NCBI GenBank assembly: GCA_937897625.1
Contig: CALCNZ010000053.1
Span: 1-6,401 of the forward strand
Reading direction: 5' to 3'
DNA from: an uncultured Flavobacteriales bacterium
Lineage (GTDB): Bacteria; Bacteroidota; Bacteroidia; Flavobacteriales_D; Sanyastnellaceae
DNA: 6,401 nt
Of the stretch, positions 1 to 5,820 are shown one piece after another. Position 1 is the stretch's first letter. Each line of letters starts with the position of its first letter. The translations under genes and the position numbers were made by a program. Below the pieces are notes generated by a model. That model saw only the letters and a program-made list of their open reading frames with translations. It made no database searches and was not told where the DNA came from.

Positions 1-1103
1 ATACGAACCGATGTAGCCGTCTGATTCAACATAAAATCAGAATCTGTCGATTCAGTAACCGATGTGCAAAGCACCGCGTTCAACTTCTCCCAAATCTGAT
101 CGTTCAATAAAAACGGAACCAACGAATTGTCGGGCGCATTGCCCAAACGGACAAAGACAAGTCCTTGGTTTGGACAAACATTCAAGAACTGACCGTTCTT
201 TCCTAGAGCAGCGTATACATCGGCTGGTGCGTGCGGGAACAACATGCCCGGCAATACCAACTGTGATCCAGGAACCATGTATGAGCTTTGGCCATTCAGC
301 CACCACAAATAACCATAGGCGTTATTCAAGTTCTGTGATGGTGTAATCATCTCCTGAAAATAATTCGCATCGGTCATGAGCTGATTGCCATTCCAGTTTC
401 CACCATTTTGCATGAGTATTCCGAATCGAGCCATACTACGCGCCGTGCTCAAATAAACATTGTTGTATCCACTCTGAATAAAGAAGCCATCCATTCCTGT
501 TGGCTGTTTCAAACCAGAAAAAACTAATCCGTTCATCGTTTGTCCCGTCGCTCCTTCCAACACGCCATCGAGTAGGGTGTAGGGCGCGTTGTGATACGCC
601 CAGCGCGTGCCCGCAGGAGCCAAGTAATTCAAGCAAGAAGGAAGCGTACAATATTCATCTGCCACTCCGTCGTCTAACCCTGTTGTCATGGTTAATTGAT
701 TGCGAACGGTAATGGCATTTTCTTGATCGGCAGTGCAATTGGTCCAGCCACTTCCCAAATAACTTGAACTTAAATCGTTAATCGAAAGCTGTCCGTTTTG
801 CAGCGCAATTCCAACCAAATAGGAGGTAAGCGTCTTCCCCGCAGAAGCCCAATACCACAGACTATCTTGCGTGAATGTCCCGAAGTAATTCTCAATCACA
901 ATGCGTCCATTCTTCAACACAAGAAACGCTTTCGTGTTATTGCTTTCCAAAAATGAAATCAGTTCAGGCAATTGATCTTCACACCATCCCAATTCCGCCG
1001 GCGTAGTTGTTTCCCATGTATTTCCAGTCGTTGGTGGAAAATAGATTTGGGCTTTTGCAAAACCATTTGCGAATATCAAAAGAAGGAGAAAAATGTATTT
1101 CAT
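1..1103 (-). CDS. Secreted beta-lactamase-family serine hydrolase, 3' end cut by window edge
   Basis: The frame is open for 367 codons from ATG at 1103 to the window edge; the stop lies outside. Residues 1-19 form a lipoprotein-free signal peptide (Met-Lys, a Leu/Ile/Phe core, then AKAQ), so the protein is exported. The class C beta-lactamase/penicillin-binding fold is shown by S-A-G-K at 87-90 (nucleophile Ser87, Lys90), Y-H-N at 170-172 (catalytic Tyr) and G-K-N-G at 301-304 near the third motif. The segment around 217-229 (LSTARSMARFG) is typical of this superfamily, and the overall pattern resembles EstB or NylB-type esterases/amidases more than true AmpC. The substrate is unknown. Six cysteines (41, 123, 152, 157, 310, 346) could form disulfides. 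After about residue 346 the sequence turns polar and linker-like. An in-frame ATG at 1124 would add seven residues; 1103 gives the more normal signal peptide. The gene is separated from rpoD by a terminator. Confidence 0.88.
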   Translation of the reverse strand, partial: MKYIFLLLLIFANGFAKAQIYFPPTTGNTWETTTPAELGWCEDQLPELISFLESNNTKAFLVLKNGRIVIENYFGTFTQDSLWYWASAGKTLTSYLVGIALQNGQLSINDLSSSYLGSGWTNCTADQENAITVRNQLTMTTGLDDGVADEYCTLPSCLNYLAPAGTRWAYHNAPYTLLDGVLEGATGQTMNGLVFSGLKQPTGMDGFFIQSGYNNVYLSTARSMARFGILMQNGGNWNGNQLMTDANYFQEMITPSQNLNNAYGYLWWLNGQSSYMVPGSQLVLPGMLFPHAPADVYAALGKNGQFLNVCPNQGLVFVRLGNAPDNSLVPFLLNDQIWEKLNAVLCTSVTESTDSDFMLNQTATSVR

Positions 1104-1137
1104 GTTGGTTTGAAAATATTTCATTGAAATGGTTTAA

Positions 1138-1145
1138 CGAATATA
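1138..1145 (-). promoter_or_regulatory. Weak -7-like element before the hydrolase gene
   Basis: The minus strand reads TATATTCG, one mismatch from the Bacteroidota -7 consensus TAnnTTTG. It would start transcription near 1132, ahead of either hydrolase start. No TTG is found 17-23 bases upstream, so support is weak. Confidence 0.22.
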
Positions 1146-1190
1146 CTATTCAAACCTTATGATTTTTCTGAACGTATTTTTCCCCATCAA

Positions 1191-1285
1191 TTACCCTTGT
1201 TGCTTGCAACCCTCGTCCAAAGGACATTCGTCGAAGACTCTCGCGAAGCATTCGCCTCCGGCATTCGTACGAAGTACATTCTTAC
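1191..1285. repeat. Array of six mini-hairpins with 4-nt linkers
   Basis: On the plus strand six perfect palindromic modules follow each other: GTTGCTTGCAAC (1199-1210), GTCCAAAGGAC (1215-1225), GTCGAAGAC (1230-1238), GCGAAGC (1243-1249), GCCTCCGGC (1254-1262) and GTACGAAGTAC (1267-1277). Each starts with G and ends with C. The linkers are all exactly 4 nt: CCTC, ATTC, TCTC, ATTC, ATTC internally, with CCTT before the first module and ATTC after the last. TTAC flanks both ends (1191-1194 and 1282-1285). Stems are 2-5 bp and five of six loops are 3 nt (AAA, GAA, GAA, TCC, GAA). The array sits between the rpoD terminator and the hydrolase start and contains no credible gene. Stem sequences differ between modules while the palindromy and spacing are kept, which suggests structure rather than sequence is selected. 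Its function and family are not recognised. Confidence 0.8.
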
Positions 1286-1302
1286 TAACAGCTGGGGGAT
1301 AT

Positions 1303-1330
1303 AAAAAAAAAGCTCCCGAAGGAGCTTTTT
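1303..1330 (-). terminator. Intrinsic terminator of rpoD
   Basis: On the minus strand a 10-bp stem (AAAAAGCTCC with GGAGCTTTTT) is closed by a TTCG loop, giving the very stable C(UUCG)G tetraloop in RNA. The T-run continues to nine T's (1311 down to 1303). It begins 3 nt after the rpoD stop codon. Read on the plus strand it has only a short T-run, and no plus-strand gene needs it. Confidence 0.93.
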
Positions 1331-1333
1331 ATA

Positions 1334-2203
1334 CTATCCAAGATAAGATTTCAAAATCTTACTTCTGCTTGTGTGTTTCAATCGACGAATTGCTTTCTCT
1401 TTGATCTGACGAACACGTTCACGCGTTAAATCGAAGCGCTCACCAATCTCTTCAAGAGTTAGTGGGTGCTCACCATTCAAACCGAAATACAAACGAACCA
1501 CATCGCCCTCACGCGCAGTAAGCGTGCGAAGTGAACGTTCAATCTCTCTGCGTAAACTTTCATGCAATAGATCTGTATCCGGAGAAGGAGTGTCGTTCGT
1601 TTGCAAGACATCGTACATCGTAGAGCTACTGTCATCTCCGTCTTTCAAAGGAGCATCCATAGATACGTGACGTCCGCTGTTGCGCAACGATTGCTTTACT
1701 TCATCCAATGTCATTTCTAACACTTCAGCCAATTCAGCTGGTGTAGGAGGACGCTCGAATTCTTGCTCCAACTTAGCGAATGCCTTGTTGATTTTATTGA
1801 TCGAACCAATCTTGTTCAAAGGAAGACGAACAATACGAGATTGCTCTGCCAACGCTTGAAGAATAGATTGACGAATCCACCATACAGCGTAAGAAATGAA
1901 TTTAAATCCACGAGTTTCATCGAAACGCTGAGCCGCTTTGATCAATCCCAAGTTTCCTTCGTTAATTAAATCAGGAAGAGATAAACCTTGGTTTTGATAT
2001 TGTTTCGACACAGATACAACGAAACGCAAATTCGCTTTAGTCAATTTCTCCAAGGCAATCTGATCACCTTGTTTAATGCGACGAGCCAATTCAACTTCTT
2101 CTTCGGCAGTAATCAAATCCACACGACCAATCTCTTGCAAATACTTGTCAAGGGAAGCGGTCTCGCGGTTGGTTACCTGTTTTGTAATTTTTAACTGTCT
2201 CAT
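1334..2203 (-). CDS. rpoD: Primary RNA polymerase sigma factor (sigma-70 family)
   Basis: This is the housekeeping sigma factor that directs RNA polymerase to promoters. The 289-aa product has region 1.2 at about 17-47 (LDKYLQEIGRVDLITAEEE), region 2 at about 52-122 with the core-binding and -10 recognition stretch ending in the melting motif YAVWWIRQ (105-112), region 3 at about 131-208, and region 4 at about 225-279. The -35-binding helix-turn-helix is at 249-275 (TLEEIGERF, then LTRERVRQIKEKAIRRL). Region 1.1 and the large insert of E. coli RpoD are absent, which is normal for Bacteroidota primary sigma factors of about 287 aa. The protein begins MRQLKITKQ, the usual start in this group. 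It lies 56 bases downstream of pnp with no clear promoter or U-tract terminator between them, so co-transcription with pnp is likely. The gene ends at a strong terminator. Confidence 0.97.
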   Translation of the reverse strand: MRQLKITKQVTNRETASLDKYLQEIGRVDLITAEEEVELARRIKQGDQIALEKLTKANLRFVVSVSKQYQNQGLSLPDLINEGNLGLIKAAQRFDETRGFKFISYAVWWIRQSILQALAEQSRIVRLPLNKIGSINKINKAFAKLEQEFERPPTPAELAEVLEMTLDEVKQSLRNSGRHVSMDAPLKDGDDSSSTMYDVLQTNDTPSPDTDLLHESLRREIERSLRTLTAREGDVVRLYFGLNGEHPLTLEEIGERFDLTRERVRQIKEKAIRRLKHTSRSKILKSYLG

Positions 2204-2228
2204 GTTTGCTTAACGTTCGTTTAATTCA

Positions 2229-2255
2229 CTGTTTCTCTATATACGTAGAAAACAG
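2229..2255 (-). other. Stem-loop between pnp and rpoD
   Basis: On the minus strand CTGTTTTCTA pairs with TAGAGAAACAG (10 bp with one bulged G) around a 6-nt loop. It starts 4 nt after the pnp stop codon. It is not followed by a T-run, so it is probably not an intrinsic terminator; an mRNA processing or 3'-end protecting structure is more plausible. This is inferred from base pairing only. Confidence 0.5.
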
Positions 2256-2259
2256 GAAT

Positions 2260-4398
2260 TTAGTTTTGTTCTTCTGGCTTTGGTAGCAAAGCTTTTCTAG
2301 AAAGCTTCAATTTACCGGTCTTAGGATCTTTTCCTAATACTTTAAATTTAACCAAATCACCAACTTTCAACACCTCGTTAACGTCGTCTACTCTTCTCCA
2401 TTCCAATTCACTGATGTGAATAAGGCCGTCTTGGCCAGGGATAATTTCTACGAATGCACCGAACGGTTGAATGGTTTTAACTGGACCTTCATAAGTAGCT
2501 CCAATTTCAACTTGTGGTGGCCATACAATTGACTTCACACGATTCACAGCAGCATCAAGGCTTGTCTTGTCCGCAGACGCAATTTCTACAAATCCTTTGT
2601 TGTCGCGCTCTTCGATAGAGATTGTTGCGCCAGTTGTCTTCTGAATTTCTTGAATTACTTTTCCTCCAGGACCAATTACTTTTCCGATTTCTTCGGTTGG
2701 AATTTCGAAGCTAATGATACGTGGTGCGTGAGGTTTGTAATCTTCACGAGGTTCAGAAATGGTTTTCATCATTTCACCCAAGATGTGCAAACGACCTTGC
2801 TTGGCTTGATCCAAAGCATCGGTTAACAATTGCATTGAAAGCCCCTTGATCTTAATGTCCATCTGGCAAGCTGTAATTCCTTTCGAAGTTCCAGTTACCT
2901 TGAAGTCCATATCGCCCAAGTGATCCTCGTCTCCTAGGATATCTGATAAGATTGAATACTTTCCATTTTCATCTGTGATTAATCCCATTGCAATTCCAGA
3001 TACTGGAGCTGTAATTGGAACACCACCGTCCATTAACGCAAGCGTTCCTGCGCAAACAGTAGCCATAGATGAAGATCCGTTCGACTCTAGAATGTCAGAA
3101 ACAATTCTCATCGTGTAAGGACACTTTTCAGTTTCAGGAAGAACAGGCTTCAATGCACGAAGTGCAAGGTTTCCGTGTCCAATTTCACGACGACCCGTTG
3201 AACGAATCGGACGTGCTTCCCCTGTGCTGAAGGGTGGGAAGTTGTAGTGTAATAAGAACTTGTCGTTACGCGGATGAACAACGCTATCAATCGTTTGCTC
3301 ATCGAGTTTAGTACCAAGTGTAAGGGTAGTCAACGATTGTGTTTCACCACGAGTGAAAACACTTGAACCGTGAGCACCTGGCAAGTAATCAACTTCACAC
3401 CAGATTGGACGAATGGTGCGAGTATCGCGACCGTCTAAACGAATACCATCGTCTAGGATCATGCGACGCATAGCGTCCTTCAAACAATCGTGGGTATATT
3501 TCTTCAACAAGAAGGCATTCGCTGCTTTTTCTTCCGCAGTGAATTGAGCAAAGAACTCTTCTTCAATTTGGTGAAACGCTGCGCTTCTTTCTTTCTTTCC
3601 GGTTGGAGTTTTAACAGCAGCATAGAACTTCGCATAACACTCGTCCCATACTTTCTTCTTCAACTCTTCGTCTTTTGGTTCGTGGTTGTATTCGCGCTTT
3701 ACAGCCGCTTTTTCAACTTTCGAAGCCAATTCCAACTGAGCTTTTACTTGAGCTTGAATAGCAGTGTGCGCAATAGCAATGGCTTCAACCATTACTTCTT
3801 CAGACACCTCTTGCATTTCACCTTCAACCATTACAATGCTGTCAGCACTTCCAGCTACCATCATGTCTAAATCGGCATGAGCCAATTGAGACCACGTTGG
3901 ATTCACCACGAACGCACCGTTGATGCGAGCCACGCGAACTTCTGAAATAGGACCGTTGAATGGAATATCTGAAACAGCTAGTGCTGCAGATGCAGCTAAA
4001 CCAGCTAAACTATCTGGTAAGTATTCTTTGTCCGCAGAGATCAAAGACACAACCACTTGCGTGTCGCTGTGGAAATCGTCTGGGAACATGGGGCGCAAGG
4101 CGCGGTCGATCAAACGAGAAACTAAAATTTCGTCGTCGTAGGGACGTGCTTCACGTTTGAAATATCCACCTGGGAAACGTCCCGCAGCGGCATATTTTTC
4201 ACGGTATTCTACCGTTAGAGGAAGGAAGTCTAACCCTTCTTTTGCTTCTTCGTTGGCTACAACGGTTGCCAGGAGCATCGTATCTCCTTGGCGAACGACT
4301 ACTGAACCATGTGCTTGCTTCGCTAACTTACCAGTTTCAATGGTAATTGGAGCAGAAGAACCCATGTCAATGGTCGTTGTGATTGCTTCGATTTTCAT
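2260..4398 (-). CDS. pnp: Polyribonucleotide nucleotidyltransferase (PNPase)
   Basis: PNPase is a trimeric cytoplasmic 3'-to-5' exoribonuclease that uses phosphate to release nucleoside diphosphates, working in mRNA turnover. The 712-aa product is complete and of family length. The order is a first RNase PH domain (about 14-146), an all-helical linker (about 150-310), a second, catalytic RNase PH domain (about 322-540), a KH domain (about 562-622) and an S1 domain (about 633-702). Catalytic features are visible: FTRGETQ at 348-354, the phosphate-binding GSSSMATVCAG at 441-451, and the metal ligands Asp492 and Asp498 with Lys500 in DHLGDMDFK. The KH loop is G-P-G-G at 576-579. The start is ATG at 4398, directly followed by the conserved N-terminal core. 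The gene lies 85 bases downstream of rpsO, the classical rpsO-pnp pairing; a terminator stands between them and I see no good -7/-33 promoter in the remaining 30 bases. Confidence 0.98.
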   Translation of the reverse strand: MKIEAITTTIDMGSSAPITIETGKLAKQAHGSVVVRQGDTMLLATVVANEEAKEGLDFLPLTVEYREKYAAAGRFPGGYFKREARPYDDEILVSRLIDRALRPMFPDDFHSDTQVVVSLISADKEYLPDSLAGLAASAALAVSDIPFNGPISEVRVARINGAFVVNPTWSQLAHADLDMMVAGSADSIVMVEGEMQEVSEEVMVEAIAIAHTAIQAQVKAQLELASKVEKAAVKREYNHEPKDEELKKKVWDECYAKFYAAVKTPTGKKERSAAFHQIEEEFFAQFTAEEKAANAFLLKKYTHDCLKDAMRRMILDDGIRLDGRDTRTIRPIWCEVDYLPGAHGSSVFTRGETQSLTTLTLGTKLDEQTIDSVVHPRNDKFLLHYNFPPFSTGEARPIRSTGRREIGHGNLALRALKPVLPETEKCPYTMRIVSDILESNGSSSMATVCAGTLALMDGGVPITAPVSGIAMGLITDENGKYSILSDILGDEDHLGDMDFKVTGTSKGITACQMDIKIKGLSMQLLTDALDQAKQGRLHILGEMMKTISEPREDYKPHAPRIISFEIPTEEIGKVIGPGGKVIQEIQKTTGATISIEERDNKGFVEIASADKTSLDAAVNRVKSIVWPPQVEIGATYEGPVKTIQPFGAFVEIIPGQDGLIHISELEWRRVDDVNEVLKVGDLVKFKVLGKDPKTGKLKLSRKALLPKPEEQN

Positions 4399-4427
4399 TC
4401 TTTTATTTTCGGATATATAGTTCTAAG

Positions 4428-4464
4428 AAAAAACGCGAAAAGGCAATTGTTAAATTGCCTTTTC
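4428..4464 (-). terminator. Intrinsic terminator after rpsO
   Basis: On the minus strand a perfect 12-bp stem, GAAAAGGCAATT with AATTGCCTTTTC (4464-4453 and 4448-4437), encloses a 4-nt loop and is followed by GCG and a run of six T's (4433-4428). It begins 19 bases after the rpsO stop codon. It should limit transcription into pnp and allow uS15 to be made in excess over PNPase. The three bases between stem and T-run may make it leaky. Confidence 0.85.
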
Positions 4465-4483
4465 TTTGAATTATGCCTGTATT

Positions 4484-4753
4484 TTACTTACGTAATTCAA
4501 GTTCTTTTACGATTGCACGGTAACGAGCGATGTCAACTTTTTGCAAATAATCCAATAAGCTTCTGCGCTTACCAACCAATGCAATCAACGAACGTTGTGT
4601 GCCGTAATCTTTTTTATTCTTCTTTAAGTGCTCAGTTAGGTGAGCAATACGGTAGGTGAACAAAGCAATTTGTCCTTCTGAACTACCTGTGTCTGTTGCA
4701 GATTTACCGTGTTTAGCGAAAATCTCTTGTTTTTTTTCTGTTGTAAGGTACAT
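4484..4753 (-). CDS. rpsO: Ribosomal protein uS15
   Basis: uS15 is a primary binder of the 16S rRNA central domain in the 30S subunit and contacts the 50S in bridge B4. The 89-aa product has the exact family length. Recognisable parts are the loop TDTGSSEGQIALFTYRI (20-36), the rRNA-binding stretch LTEHLKKNKKDYGTQRSL (39-56) with His42 and Asp49 at conserved positions, and the C-terminal helix around GKRRSLLDYLQ (61-71). Thr52 replaces the serine common in proteobacteria. The start MYLTTEKK is usual for this group. A strong promoter and a 60-nt leader precede it and a terminator follows it, so it can form its own short transcript. No Shine-Dalgarno stands at the start; a GGAGG at 4783-4787 is about 30 bases upstream, too far to serve it. 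Confidence 0.97.
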   Translation of the reverse strand: MYLTTEKKQEIFAKHGKSATDTGSSEGQIALFTYRIAHLTEHLKKNKKDYGTQRSLIALVGKRRSLLDYLQKVDIARYRAIVKELELRK

Positions 4754-4789
4754 GCCAATACTTTTTTAGTGATTATTATGTGAGCCTCC

Positions 4790-4804
4790 AAGTAAATATT
4801 ACTT
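4790..4804 (-). other. Hairpin in the rpsO leader
   Basis: On the minus strand AAGTAA and TTACTT form a perfect 6-bp stem with a TAT loop, within the predicted 5' untranslated region of rpsO and followed by GGAGG. It is AT-rich and weak. uS15 autoregulates through leader structures in several bacteria, so a regulatory role is possible, but I do not recognise any known S15 leader family here. Confidence 0.35.
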
Positions 4805-4821
4805 TTCTTGAAAGTGGGGTG

Positions 4822-4853
4822 CAAAGATACGGAATTTCTTCTCGTGAATGCAA
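4822..4853 (-). promoter_or_regulatory. rpsO promoter (Bacteroidota type)
   Basis: The minus strand has TATCTTTG (4829-4822), a perfect match to the -7 element TAnnTTTG, followed by CACCCC. A TTG (4853-4851) lies 21 bases upstream, within the accepted spacing. Transcription would begin near 4816, giving a leader of about 60 nt. The -33 element starts only 3 bases after the accD stop codon, and no accD terminator is visible. Confidence 0.75.
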
Positions 4854-4856
4854 GAT

Positions 4857-5699
4857 TTATTTTAAGTGGCTCAATGTAAGTGCCAAACGCTTCTTCATTT
4901 CAGTGCGCTTCACAATGTAATCAAGGAAGCCATGCTCCAAAACGAACTCTGAACTTTGGAATCCAGCGGGTAAGTCTTTCTTAATGGTCTCTTTCACAAC
5001 ACGTGGTCCAGCAAAACCAATCAAAGCCTTCGGTTCAGCAATGTTCAAGTCACCCAACATCGCGAACGAAGCTGTAACTCCTCCGGTTGTCGGATCGGTA
5101 AGTATAGAAATATAAGGAAGTCCAGCCTCAGCCAATTGCGTCAACTTCGCTGAAGTCTTGGCCATTTGCATAAGTGAGAATCCAGCTTCCATCATACGGG
5201 CTCCTCCTGATTTCGAAATACAAATAAACGGACAGTGTTCTTCAATAGCTTTATCAACGCCCAAAGCGAACTTCTCTCCAACAACAGATCCCATGGAACC
5301 GCCAATGAAGGCGAAGTCCATACAAGCAATAACGGCATTCTCGTGCTCAATCTTTCCGAATCCAACGCGCAAGGCATCTTTCAATCCGGTTTTTGCAATG
5401 GTCGTCTTAATACGATCCTTATAATTCTTCGTGTCAGTAAAAGTTAACGGATCGGCACTTTTCATGTGCTCCGCAACTTCAATCCACTCGTGTTCGTCAA
5501 AAAAGATAGAGAAATACTGTAGCGATCCAATTTTTTCATGATACTCACAAGCTTCGCAAACCCAATCGTGCTCTGCGTGTTGCTCACTCGTAACAACATG
5601 CTTGCACTCGGGACATTGGTACCACAACCCCTCTGGAATTTCCTTCTTCTCCTGATTCTGCGTGGTAATACCTTTGTTTTTTCTCTTGAACCAACTCAT
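4857..5699 (-). CDS. accD: Acetyl-CoA carboxylase carboxyltransferase beta subunit
   Basis: Together with AccA, this subunit transfers the carboxyl group from carboxybiotin on AccB to acetyl-CoA, giving malonyl-CoA for fatty acid synthesis in the cytoplasm. The 280-aa product starts with an N-terminal zinc ribbon whose ligands are Cys29, Cys32, Cys48 and Cys51 (CPEC, then CEAC). A crotonase-fold carboxyltransferase domain follows from about 90 to the end. Family motifs are FIGGSMGSVVGEK (131-143), SGGARMMEAG (164-173), PTTGGVTASFAMLGD (203-217) and GFAGPRV (228-234), which build the acyl-CoA pocket and oxyanion holes. The start MSWFKRKNKG is the standard Bacteroidota AccD beginning. The gene has its own promoter in the divergent gap and runs toward rpsO without a visible terminator. 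AccA is not in the window, consistent with a split accA/accD arrangement. Confidence 0.97.
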   Translation of the reverse strand: MSWFKRKNKGITTQNQEKKEIPEGLWYQCPECKHVVTSEQHAEHDWVCEACEYHEKIGSLQYFSIFFDEHEWIEVAEHMKSADPLTFTDTKNYKDRIKTTIAKTGLKDALRVGFGKIEHENAVIACMDFAFIGGSMGSVVGEKFALGVDKAIEEHCPFICISKSGGARMMEAGFSLMQMAKTSAKLTQLAEAGLPYISILTDPTTGGVTASFAMLGDLNIAEPKALIGFAGPRVVKETIKKDLPAGFQSSEFVLEHGFLDYIVKRTEMKKRLALTLSHLK

Positions 5700-5722
5700 T
5701 CTTTTGAAATTTGATTAGGACG

Positions 5723-5757
5723 CAAAAATAGGTAAATCAACTTTAAAACGAATCAAA
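5723..5757 (-). promoter_or_regulatory. accD promoter (Bacteroidota type)
   Basis: The minus strand has TATTTTTG (5730-5723), a perfect TAnnTTTG -7 element, with TTTG (5757-5754) 23 bases upstream, at the long end of accepted spacing. Transcription would begin near 5716, leaving a short leader of about 16 nt before the ATG at 5699. Confidence 0.6.
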
Positions 5758-5764
5758 ACAATTT

Positions 5765-5790
5765 GGTCACATTGAAATAACTTTTTGACC
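5765..5790. promoter_or_regulatory. Inverted repeat, possible operator of the DUF47 gene
   Basis: GGTCA (5765-5769) and TGACC (5786-5790) form a perfect inverted repeat with a 16-base spacer. The half-sites lie on either side of the proposed -33 element of the plus-strand gene and end one base before its -7 box, a placement suited to a dimeric regulator. Five-base half-sites can arise by chance, and no regulator is identified. Confidence 0.3.
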
Positions 5791-5799
5791 TTACATTCG
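5771..5799 (+). promoter_or_regulatory. Promoter candidate for the DUF47 gene
   Basis: TACATTCG (5792-5799) differs from the -7 consensus TAnnTTTG by one base, and ATTG (5771-5774) lies 17 bases upstream as a -33 element. Transcription would begin near 5806, about 15 bases before the ATG. Its -33 region sits next to that of the divergent accD promoter. Confidence 0.45.
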
Positions 5800-5820
5800 T
5801 GCTCTAAAATTTTGAACAAA

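Noticed and set aside
1151..1158. A minus-strand TTTG-containing stretch (TAAGGTTTG) as a -7 element for the hydrolase gene
   Set aside because: The spacing between TA and TTTG is three bases instead of two, so it does not fit the consensus. The TATATTCG element downstream was kept as a weak candidate instead.
1191..1285. Integron attC site or CRISPR array as an explanation of the hairpin array
   Set aside because: There is no RYYYAAC/GTTRRRY core pair flanking an imperfect long palindrome, and no direct repeats of 20-40 nt with equal unique spacers. The unit length (11-16 nt) is far too short for CRISPR.
1159..1404. A plus-strand open frame of 81 codons across the intergenic gap and the end of rpoD
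   Set aside because: It runs through the hairpin array, the rpoD terminator and antisense to rpoD, has low-complexity composition and no family likeness. It is open by chance.
3490..3870. A plus-strand open frame of 126 codons antisense to pnp
   Set aside because: It is the reverse shadow of the helical linker of pnp; the translation is rich in Phe, Ser and Leu with no recognisable domain, while the minus-strand frame is an unambiguous PNPase.
4783..4787. GGAGG as the Shine-Dalgarno of rpsO or of a leader peptide
   Set aside because: It lies about 30 bases before the rpsO ATG, and no ATG, GTG or TTG opens a frame at a suitable distance behind it.
4636..4824. A minus-strand frame of 62 codons overlapping the start of rpsO
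   Set aside because: It overlaps rpsO in another frame and its start lies on the -7 element of the rpsO promoter, so it would not be fully transcribed. It has no likeness to a known protein.
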